A stretch of DNA of 5,121 bases, from contig JAGWYI010000334.1 of NCBI GenBank assembly GCA_018969455.1, positions 1-5,121 of the forward strand, in the 5' to 3' direction. Source of the stretch: Bacteroidota bacterium. Its GTDB lineage: Bacteria; Bacteroidota; Bacteroidia; Chitinophagales; Saprospiraceae. Numbering within the stretch: the first letter of the stretch is position 1; each line of letters begins with the position of its first letter. The position numbers and the translations under genes are program-made. Below are positions 1-5,121 of the stretch, piece by piece. Below the pieces are notes generated by a model that had not been told where the DNA came from, searched no databases, and saw only the letters and a list, made by a program, of their open reading frames with translations.

Positions 1-1
1 G

Positions 2-556
2 CCAGAGGTGCTCCAACAAAACCGCATTGATATACAAACAGGCGAAAAACTGGATGTGGATTTTGTGTTGGAAGTTTTGATTGAGTACGGGTTTGAACGG
101 AGTGATTTTGTGTACGAACCCGGGCAATTCAGCATACGCGGAGGCATTGTTGACCTTTTTTCTTATGGCAACGAATATCCCTATCGCATTGAGTTGTTTG
201 ATGATGAGGTGGAAAGCATCCGCAGTTTTGACCCTACAACTCAGTTGTCCAAACAACGCATTGCATCAGTACGCATCATTCCAAACATCAACACCCGTTT
301 TCGGCAAGATCAAAAGGTGTCGGTGCTGCAAATACTGCCTGAAAACGCCGTTTTGTGGTTGCAGGATTTTCAGTTTTTGCAGGATCGGCTGCAATTCTGT
401 TTCGAAAAAGCGGAGACTTTTGCGGGCAAACTCACCGCACTCGACCGAAACGAGCTGCGCGAAATTTTCCGCGACCGTGCTTTTTTATATCCCGGTGAAG
501 TAAAGGAAGATCTTGAAAATCATCCAATTGTGTTTTGGAAATCGTCATCCTCATGA
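2..556 (+). CDS. mfd: Transcription-repair coupling factor Mfd, N-terminal part (5'-truncated, frame-broken at its end)
   Basis: Mfd is a cytoplasmic ATP-driven translocase that removes RNA polymerase stalled at DNA lesions and recruits UvrA for nucleotide excision repair. This fragment is part of the UvrB-homology module that binds UvrA. The frame is open from the window edge (Pro-Glu before the GTG at 8), so that GTG is not the real start. Counting from it, EPGQFSIRGGIVDLFSY at about 37-53 and YPYRIELFDDEVESIRSFD at about 57-75 are hallmarks of this module, followed by TTQLS and IIPN. From the usual length of Bacteroidetes Mfd (about 1,100 residues or slightly more, from memory), roughly 115-145 N-terminal residues lie outside the window. 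The frame ends in a non-homologous Trp-Lys-Ser-Ser-Ser-Ser tail and TGA at 554-556, because of a frame break near 533. The protein continues in the overlapping frame from 535. The family is certain; whether the break is real is not. Confidence 0.93.
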   Translation, partial: PEVLQQNRIDIQTGEKLDVDFVLEVLIEYGFERSDFVYEPGQFSIRGGIVDLFSYGNEYPYRIELFDDEVESIRSFDPTTQLSKQRIASVRIIPNINTRFRQDQKVSVLQILPENAVLWLQDFQFLQDRLQFCFEKAETFAGKLTALDRNELREIFRDRAFLYPGEVKEDLENHPIVFWKSSSS

Positions 557-558
557 GT
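533..558 (+). other. Frame break inside mfd (probably two extra T bases)
   Basis: Mfd homology moves from the frame of position 2 to the frame of position 1 here. Direct joining gives the unlikely peptide FWKSSSS or LEIVILMSR. If one T is removed from the TTTT run at 533-536 and the T at 558 is removed, the frame reads HPIVFGNRHPHERMPHITF and continues into PQPSFNK. An FGN-type segment before PQPSFNK is what I remember from Bacteroidetes Mfd proteins. The repaired gene is continuous for 987 codons inside the window. There is no X-XXY-YYZ slippery heptamer in the right phase at the overlap, so programmed slippage is not supported. A single lost base or a two-base gain gives the same net shift but a poorer peptide. 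Confidence 0.8.
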
Positions 559-2967
559 AGAATGCCGCACATTACGTTTCATTCGAAACCACAACCGTCC
601 TTCAACAAAAATTTCGATTTACTCATCCGGGCCATGCACGATTGGCAGGCATCGGGTTATGAAGTGTATATCTGTTCCGATAATCCCAAACAACTGGAAC
701 GCCTGGCATCCATTTTCAAGGAACTGAAGGCTGATGTGGCCTGGTTGCCCGTGGAAACGGCCATTCAGGAAGGGTTTATAGATGAAGACCTGAAAATCGT
801 GTGCCTCACCGACCACCAGATTTTCCAGCGATACCATCAATACCGCCTTCGGCAGGGCTTTACCAAAGATCAGGCCTTGAGTGTACGCATGCTCCGCGAA
901 TTGCAGGCGGGCGATTTTGTGACACACATCGACCATGGCATCGGCAAATACGCAGGTTTGCAAAAAATAGAAATCGGCGGCCAGGTGCAGGAAGCCGTGC
1001 GCCTGATTTACAAAAACAATGACATTTTGTATGTCAGCATCCATTCCCTGCACAAAATCGCCAAATACATCGGTAAAGAAGGCGAGCCCCCGCAACTATC
1101 CAAAATCGGTTCCGATTCCTGGAAACAACTCAAGGCCCGTACCAAAAAGAAAATCAAGGACATCGCCGTCGAGCTCATTCGCCTGTACGCCAAACGCCGT
1201 GCATCGGAAGGCTTCGCATTTTCACCCGACGGTTACCTGCAAAATGAGTTGGAAGCCTCCTTTATTTACGAAGATACCCCCGATCAGTTTAAATCCACCA
1301 ACGAAGTAAAGGCCGATATGGAGAAGCCTTACCCGATGGACCGCCTCGTGTGCGGGGATGTGGGTTTCGGGAAAACAGAGGTGGCCATCCGTGCTGCATT
1401 CAAAGCCGTAACCGATGGAAAACAAGTCGCCGTGCTCGTCCCCACCACCATTTTGGCGCTGCAACATTGGAAAACCTTTTCCGAACGCCTCAAGGATTTT
1501 CCAGTTACAGTGGATTACATCAACCGCTTCCGTACTGCAAAGGAAAAAAAGTCTATCTCCGAAAACCTCCAGGCAGGAAAAATCGACATCGTGATTGGTA
1601 CCCACGCCTTGCTGGGAAAAGAAGTGAAATTCAAGGATCTGGGCTTGCTGATCGTAGATGAAGAACAAAAATTTGGCGTGGCAAGCAAGGAAAAATTGCG
1701 GGCCTTGGCTGTCAACGTCGATACGCTCACGCTTACCGCCACGCCCATCCCGCGCACCCTCCAATTCAGTCTCATGGCGGCGCGCGACCTTTCTGTCATC
1801 CGCACACCACCACCCAACCGACAGCCGATCCACACCGAGGTTCATACGTTTGACCCCGATTTTATTCAGGAAGCGATTTATAAGGAATTGAACCGGGGTG
1901 GGCAGGTATTTTTTGTGCACAATCGGGTGAGTGACCTGCACAACATGGCCGATATGATCGTGGGGTTATGCCCGGATGCGCGGGTAGCAGCCGCGCACGG
2001 ACAACTGGAATCGGACAAACTGGAACAGGTTCTGGTTGATTTTATTGACAAAAAATTCGATATTCTGGTGTGTACCAACATCATCGAAACCGGTTTGGAT
2101 ATCCCGAATGCGAATACCATTCTCATCAACCGGGCCGATATGTTTGGCCTCAGCGACCTGCACCAATTGCGCGGCCGGGTTGGCCGCTCGAACGTGAAGG
2201 CCTATTGTTATCTATTATCAGCCCCCTTCAGCGTGCTCACACCCGAGGCCCGCAAGCGTTTGCGCACCATTGAAGAGTTTAGCGATTTGGGAAGCGGTTT
2301 TCAGGTGGCCATGCGCGACCTTGACATCCGCGGCGCCGGAAACCTGTTGGGTGGCGAGCAAAGCGGTTTTATCGCCGATATCGGTTTTGAAACCTACCAG
2401 AAAATTTTGGATGAAGCCATTCAGGAATTAAAAGAAACAGAATTTAAAGAAATCTTTAAAGACGAATTGGCTCAAAAGGGCGCTTATGTGCGGGATGTAA
2501 TCATCGAAACCGATGTAGATATGCTCATTCCCGATGAATACGTGAGCAATACCCAGGAGCGTCTCAATTTGTACACCGAACTTGACACTCTGGAAACCGA
2601 GGAACAAATTTCCGACTATGCACAACGTATGCAAGACCGGTTTGGAAAACTGCCCAAGGAAGTATTTGCCCTGTTTGAGGCCCTTCGTTTGCGCTGGATG
2701 TGCAAACAATTGGGTTTTGAACGCCTCATTTTGAAAGGCGGAAAATTAAGGTGCTACTTTCTGTCCGATCCGCAATCTTCCTTCTTCGAAACCGATTTGT
2801 TCAACAACATGGTTCAATTCGTGGCAACAAAAGGACGCATTATGGGTATCACCATGAAACAAACCAACAAAGAATTGATCTTTATTCAAGATGAAATTCG
2901 AAGCGTACAGGCCGCAAAACGCACGCTTGAACAATTGCTGCCACTTGCAACCCCAAAAAACAATTAA
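535..2967 (+). CDS. mfd: Transcription-repair coupling factor Mfd, central and C-terminal part (RNAP-interaction, helicase and C-terminal domains)
   Basis: This is the rest of Mfd in another frame; the TTG at 535 is only the first possible start after the break, and homology begins at about MPHITFHSK (residue 10). Counting from 535: the UvrB-like D3 domain with PQPSFNKNFDLL comes first, then TDHQIFQRYH, then the CarD-like RNA-polymerase-interaction domain from about 123 (LQAGDFVTHIDHGIGKY), then the relay helix with KARTKKKIKDIA. The superfamily-2 motor follows: Walker A GDVGFGKTE at 274-282 (Lys280), the DEEQ box at 375-378, TATPIPR at 401-407, IIETGLDIPN from 516 and HQLRGRVGR at 543-551. 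The TRG (translocation in RecG) region contains RDLDIRGAGNLLGGEQSG from 594. The C-terminal regulatory domain (about 650-750) has VRDVIIETDVDMLIP and RFGKLPKE. All motor residues that I can check are intact and the C-terminus is complete. Without the N-terminal half this piece would have motor and RNAP contacts but no full UvrA-binding module. Confidence 0.95.
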   Translation: MEIVILMSRMPHITFHSKPQPSFNKNFDLLIRAMHDWQASGYEVYICSDNPKQLERLASIFKELKADVAWLPVETAIQEGFIDEDLKIVCLTDHQIFQRYHQYRLRQGFTKDQALSVRMLRELQAGDFVTHIDHGIGKYAGLQKIEIGGQVQEAVRLIYKNNDILYVSIHSLHKIAKYIGKEGEPPQLSKIGSDSWKQLKARTKKKIKDIAVELIRLYAKRRASEGFAFSPDGYLQNELEASFIYEDTPDQFKSTNEVKADMEKPYPMDRLVCGDVGFGKTEVAIRAAFKAVTDGKQVAVLVPTTILALQHWKTFSERLKDFPVTVDYINRFRTAKEKKSISENLQAGKIDIVIGTHALLGKEVKFKDLGLLIVDEEQKFGVASKEKLRALAVNVDTLTLTATPIPRTLQFSLMAARDLSVIRTPPPNRQPIHTEVHTFDPDFIQEAIYKELNRGGQVFFVHNRVSDLHNMADMIVGLCPDARVAAAHGQLESDKLEQVLVDFIDKKFDILVCTNIIETGLDIPNANTILINRADMFGLSDLHQLRGRVGRSNVKAYCYLLSAPFSVLTPEARKRLRTIEEFSDLGSGFQVAMRDLDIRGAGNLLGGEQSGFIADIGFETYQKILDEAIQELKETEFKEIFKDELAQKGAYVRDVIIETDVDMLIPDEYVSNTQERLNLYTELDTLETEEQISDYAQRMQDRFGKLPKEVFALFEALRLRWMCKQLGFERLILKGGKLRCYFLSDPQSSFFETDLFNNMVQFVATKGRIMGITMKQTNKELIFIQDEIRSVQAAKRTLEQLLPLATPKNN

Positions 2968-3029
2968 AATACACGTTGGCTAACGCGCCGCAAATAATGG
3001 TTTCATCCTATTTTATACTTTACACCGCC

Positions 3030-3109
3030 AGATTTTTGTGCATAATGATCGTTATAAATCATCGTAATCCATCCTAATTTATCCACAAAATCCGGCGAAT
3101 CCTGGTATA
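3030..3109 (+). repeat. Degenerate intergenic palindromic repeat, copy A
   Basis: The copy starts near AGATTTTTGTGCATAATGATC and ends in GAATCCTGGTATA. It shares with copy B the blocks TTTTGTGCA, ATAAATCAT, AAAATCC, GCGAATC and TGGTATA in the same order and orientation. Its ends are inverted: 3026-3040 (CGCCAGATTTTTGTG) pairs with 3084-3097 (CACAAAATCCGGCG) with one bulge and one mismatch. Its AATCC/GGATT wording resembles the noncoding degenerate repeats scattered through many Bacteroidetes genomes; this comparison is from memory. It encodes nothing visible. It could be a REP-like or non-autonomous element, or simply a structured transcript end. Confidence 0.75.
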
Positions 3110-3170
3110 AAAGGATTAGACATTTCTGAGTATTTTAAAATAAAAGGCGCCAATAGAAGAAAAAAACGGG

Positions 3171-3178
3171 TATATTTG
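3171..3178 (+). promoter_or_regulatory. Possible Bacteroidetes -7 promoter box (TATATTTG)
   Basis: TATATTTG matches the Bacteroidetes primary-sigma -7 consensus TAnnTTTG exactly. I do not see the partner -33 box (TTG or TTTG) about 19-21 bases upstream, where the sequence is around GGCGCC. If used, transcription would start near 3184 and give the barrel gene a leader of about 235 bases that includes repeat copy B. The box lies inside overlapping inverted repeats (see findings). No better TAnnTTTG box is visible closer to the gene at 3421; TATAATTG at 3259-3266 is a one-mismatch alternative. Confidence 0.35.
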
Positions 3179-3272
3179 TATCGCTATACCATGTACCCGG
3201 CCTGAAAGGCAGCGTTTCGTAACTAACACTGATATGCTATGACTTAGGTCATAATTTTTATAATTGATTCTA

Positions 3273-3363
3273 GCAGGTTTTGTGCACAACGATCTTCATA
3301 AATCATTATAAGCCAGCAAGATCCATCTTGGTTTATACCCAAAATCCTGCGAATCATGGTATA
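3273..3363 (+). repeat. Degenerate intergenic palindromic repeat, copy B
   Basis: This is the second copy, in direct orientation about 245 bases after copy A. It starts near GCAGGTTTTGTGCACAACGATC and ends in GAATCATGGTATA. Over the first 40 or so bases it differs from copy A at only a handful of positions; the middle has about 10 additional bases (around CAGCAAGATCCATCTT). Its inverted ends are 3273-3284 (GCAGGTTTTGTG) and 3338-3350 (CCCAAAATCCTGC, with one bulge and one mismatch). Several differences between the copies fall in the arms, and pairing of the ends survives in both, which suggests the folded form matters or that the ends are recognised. It lies 57 bases before the start of the barrel gene and so may be within its leader. 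Confidence 0.75.
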
Positions 3364-3386
3364 CACTAAACCTTAAACCGTGATGA

Positions 3387-3398
3387 GATCCCGGGATC
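3387..3398. promoter_or_regulatory. Perfect 12-bp palindrome GATCCCGGGATC before the barrel gene
   Basis: GATCCCGGGATC is self-complementary over all 12 bases; an ATG at 3383-3385 and a CAT at 3399-3401 extend the symmetry with one bulged A. It ends 22 bases before the start codon at 3421, a position suited to an operator or a small leader hairpin. It is GC-rich in an otherwise AT-rich spacer. The function is inferred only from symmetry and position. Confidence 0.3.
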
Positions 3399-3420
3399 CA
3401 TCCATTATTCAATCTTTACC

Positions 3421-4656
3421 ATGCATCGAATTGTTCTTATTTTTGTTTATTTTCTTTTCTTGAACACGCTTTCCGCGCAAAAGACCTTAAATGCCAGAAT
3501 TGTAACCTATGACAATAAGGTTGTTGAAGGGCAAGTTGAAAACAAACGATGGGGCAGTACCCCGCAGTCGTTTAAATTGATGGTTAATGGAAAGGAAATT
3601 ATTTTTGAAACTAAAAAATTAAAAGCGATTACCATTTTTCGTTTGGATGGGAAAAAAGATGAATACATCGCCACGATTGTTCAAGTGAATCGGTCTCCAA
3701 GTGCGATGAAGGAACTGGATAATTTTCCGCAACCAAAACTGGTACAGGATACCCTGGTTTTACAAACCATTATAATGGGTCCGATTTCATTTTATCGATG
3801 TCAGGAAGGCATTCAAACGCATTTATTTATTGGAACCGATAGCATCCGTCCTTTGGTGTACAAAAGGTTTTACAGCTCCGACGGTAAAATGACCTCGGTG
3901 CATGAAAACAATCGTTTCCGGCAACAACTGCTTGCTGTAATGCAGGATGCCCCCGTATTGCACGAAAAAATTAAACGCGTTACATACACGCAAGGCGCCA
4001 TTGAAAAATTACTTCTGGCATACTTCAAAGACCAGGGTAAAAATGTAGCATATCAGTATCAGGAGCCACGTTATAAAACTGCATTTTATGCGTCGTTGGG
4101 AATGCAGGCTACCCGCGTTCCGTTTGTAGCGTTTGCCTCGAGCAAAAACGATTTTATTACCTTCCCGCACGACGACCATTATTTTCCGGCTGTTTCTATA
4201 GGTTGTTTGTACCCAATACCCTTAACCAATGGGGGAATATTGCTTGTAAATGAATTGGGCACACATCAAACAAAAACAGAAATATATAATCAAAATTTTT
4301 CAGGCCCTAATCAGTGGAACATCAATACAACGCACATCCGATTGCAAACCATGTTGCGTGCTTATTTTTTTCACAAAGAGGGTTTGTATGCGCAGGTAGG
4401 CCTCAACAACGGCTATTTGGTGCGCAACAACAGCAAAGTAATAACCAAATCCAACGGCTTGATTGTTTCAGAATCCCCCTTGGTAATTCGGTCTTACGAG
4501 CCGGGTTTGGCCGGTGGTATCGGGTATAAATTCAAAAGGTTTTTGTTTGATGTTCGGTACGACCAAAATTATGGATTGAAACCGCAGGTAAACTTCAGGT
4601 TAAATTCCTCCCGGGTATATACCCTGACGGCCTCTGTCGGCTATCGGTTCCGATAA
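3421..4656 (+). CDS. Secreted protein with predicted C-terminal outer-membrane beta-barrel
   Basis: The 411-residue product begins with a signal peptide: Met-His-Arg, a hydrophobic core (about 4-14), and a likely signal-peptidase I site after LSA19 before Gln20, a typical Bacteroidetes pattern. This supports the ATG at 3421, which has no Shine-Dalgarno sequence but an AT-rich leader, also typical. Residues about 21-210 form a domain opening with ARIVTYDNKVVEGQV and continuing with KAITIFRLDGKKDEY, QTIIMGPISFYRCQEG and HLFIGTDSIRPLV. I recognise this pattern from a widespread uncharacterised Bacteroidetes family of envelope proteins. From about 217 to the end there are alternating amphipathic segments (TAFYASLGMQ, HIRLQTMLRAYFF, GLYAQVGLNNGYL, LAGGIGYKFKRFLFDVRYD), and the chain ends in VYTLTASVGYRFR, an aromatic-rich terminal strand as in outer-membrane barrels. 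About eight strands are plausible. No enzyme motif is visible and the ligand or role is unknown. It is separated from mfd by 453 bases, so it is probably transcribed on its own. Confidence 0.85.
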   Translation: MHRIVLIFVYFLFLNTLSAQKTLNARIVTYDNKVVEGQVENKRWGSTPQSFKLMVNGKEIIFETKKLKAITIFRLDGKKDEYIATIVQVNRSPSAMKELDNFPQPKLVQDTLVLQTIIMGPISFYRCQEGIQTHLFIGTDSIRPLVYKRFYSSDGKMTSVHENNRFRQQLLAVMQDAPVLHEKIKRVTYTQGAIEKLLLAYFKDQGKNVAYQYQEPRYKTAFYASLGMQATRVPFVAFASSKNDFITFPHDDHYFPAVSIGCLYPIPLTNGGILLVNELGTHQTKTEIYNQNFSGPNQWNINTTHIRLQTMLRAYFFHKEGLYAQVGLNNGYLVRNNSKVITKSNGLIVSESPLVIRSYEPGLAGGIGYKFKRFLFDVRYDQNYGLKPQVNFRLNSSRVYTLTASVGYRFR

Positions 4657-4794
4657 GTGGATCAGGAACCAGTCGTGATGAATGGTGAAAATGGATTTGT
4701 CGGATTTTCCATGGGTTGTATACTGTTTGCTACGGGCTTATGCACGTGGCGTTGGCTCTAAATTATAGATAATCAGCGTTCCGTAGGCGATTTT
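4657..4794. other. Noncoding stretch after the barrel gene
   Basis: No supported gene is visible. A weak inverted repeat, GAAAAT at 4687-4692 with ATTTTC at 4704-4709, lies about 30 bases after the barrel gene's stop codon but has only one G-C pair and no T-run after it, so I do not call a terminator. If the minus-strand frame at 4795-5103 is real, this would be the intergenic region between converging genes. Confidence 0.4.
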
Positions 4795-5103
4795 TCAATT
4801 GTAAATGCCCCCTTTAGTCCTGCTGTATTCCACAGACCGATCGGGTGGGGGAGCGCACCCATTAATTGGAATGGCCATTTTACAGGTTCCGTTTCCAATG
4901 ATTTTTATGCGAAGCAGGAATGTGGGGCAGAAAGACCATTTTCCATCACCCATGAAATAGAATCCGTAATATCCACGTAAAATCTCAGAAACTGTTTTAA
5001 AACCTTCGGGATAGATGAAAGGTAAAGATTTTGGCGCCAGGCAAGGCTTATTTTTGAGGGAATAGCCATGTCCTATTGCCGAAAAAATAAATGCAGCATG
5101 GCG
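4795..5103 (-). pseudogene. Possible frameshifted or decayed gene remnant of unknown function (open frame without start codon)
   Basis: On the minus strand 102 codons are open between a TAA at 5106-5104 and the TGA at 4797-4795. There is no ATG, GTG or TTG until an internal ATG that would give only 52 residues (MGDGKWSFCPTF...). The translation reads like protein rather than noise, for example LPFIYPEGFKTVSEIL and GYYGFYFMGDGKWSF, with four cysteines and a proline-rich CAPPPDR segment near the end. Adding one T to the T6 run on this strand (5087-5082) would join it to an ATG at 5099 and give MLHLFFSAIGHGYSLKN as the start, so a homopolymer indel could explain the missing start. I do not recognise a family. 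A competing 54-codon frame starting at MAIPSKIS overlaps it in another phase, which lowers confidence. It could be noncoding sequence with a chance open frame. Confidence 0.28.
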
Positions 5104-5121
5104 TTAAAAGATTTGCCTTTC

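Larger units (their letters stand above)
2968..3420. other. Gene-free spacer between mfd and the barrel gene
   Basis: No convincing coding frame lies in these 453 bases on either strand. The stretch is AT-rich and holds two related imperfectly palindromic repeats, one promoter-like TATATTTG box with overlapping inverted repeats, and the short palindromes TATTTTAAAATA (3131-3142), TATGAC-TTAG-GTCATA (3238-3253) and GATCCCGGGATC (3387-3398). I see no strong hairpin followed by a T-run directly after the mfd stop codon; the small hairpin CGTT-GGCT-AACG at 2974-2985 is too weak to call a terminator. The first repeat copy, with long inverted ends, could form a structure in the mfd 3' transcript, but it has no T-tract. 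Confidence 0.7.

Noticed and set aside
530..556. Programmed -1 ribosomal frameshifting to join the two mfd frames
   Set aside because: The codons GTG-TTT-TGG-AAA in the upstream frame do not form an X-XXY-YYZ slippery site, and Mfd is not known to be made by frameshifting. An indel explanation gives a better peptide.
2974..2985. Hairpin CGTT-GGCT-AACG as the mfd terminator
   Set aside because: The stem is only four base pairs and no T-run follows.
3131..3142. Perfect palindrome TATTTTAAAATA as an operator
   Set aside because: It is composed only of A and T in an AT-rich spacer, where such symmetry arises easily; kept only as a note in the spacer entry.
3191..3205. Tiny leader frame ATG-TAC-CCG-GCC-TGA
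   Set aside because: It codes for only four residues with no ribosome-binding signal and no regulatory amino-acid bias.
3185..3363. Nine-base inverted repeat TATACCATG (3185-3193) and CATGGTATA (3355-3363) as ends of a mobile element
   Set aside because: A perfect nine-base inverted match within a few hundred AT-rich bases is not rare, it does not extend, and one arm is already explained by the tail of repeat copy B.
2976..4757. CGTTGGCT present both after mfd (about 2974-2981) and after the barrel gene (about 4750-4757), as possible boundaries of an inserted cassette or attC-like sites
   Set aside because: An eight-base match is expected by chance in a window this size, flanking bases do not align well, and there is no integrase or paired attC arm structure.
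4657..4761. Short plus-strand frame starting at the GTG just after the barrel stop codon, including a hydrophobic stretch MGCILFATGL
   Set aside because: It is only 34 codons, has no supporting start signal and no recognisable motif.

Overview
The window looks like chromosomal DNA from a member of the Bacteroidetes (Bacteroidota). The evidence is a Bacteroidetes-type Mfd protein, a secreted beta-barrel protein with a signal peptide ending in Ala-Gln and no Shine-Dalgarno sequence before its start, a promoter-like TAnnTTTG box, and degenerate GGATT/AATCC-rich intergenic repeats of a kind common in this phylum. I would not name a genus.

Layout. Positions 1-2967 (+) hold mfd, the transcription-repair coupling factor, cut at its 5' end by the window edge. 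Its reading frame is broken at about 533-558, so it appears as two overlapping open frames, 2-556 and 535-2967. The break is best explained by two extra single T bases; removing both restores a continuous frame of 987 codons. Positions 2968-3420 are a 453-bp gene-free stretch with two copies of an imperfectly palindromic repeat of 80-91 bp (3030-3109 and 3273-3363), a TATATTTG promoter-like box and several short palindromes. Positions 3421-4656 (+) encode a 411-residue secreted protein with a Bacteroidetes-type N-terminal domain and a predicted C-terminal outer-membrane beta-barrel. Positions 4657-5121 have no complete gene. On the minus strand a 102-codon open frame (5103-4795) lacks a normal start codon; it may be the end of a frameshifted or decayed gene pointing towards the barrel gene.

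The two clear genes do not form an obvious functional unit. Mfd is a cytoplasmic housekeeping DNA-repair protein and the second gene encodes an envelope protein; the repeat-rich spacer argues against a tight operon. I found no mobile-element gene, CRISPR array, tRNA or rRNA, and nothing that supports a new biological system. The points most worth checking are the mfd frame break, the repeat pair, and the possible broken gene at the right end.
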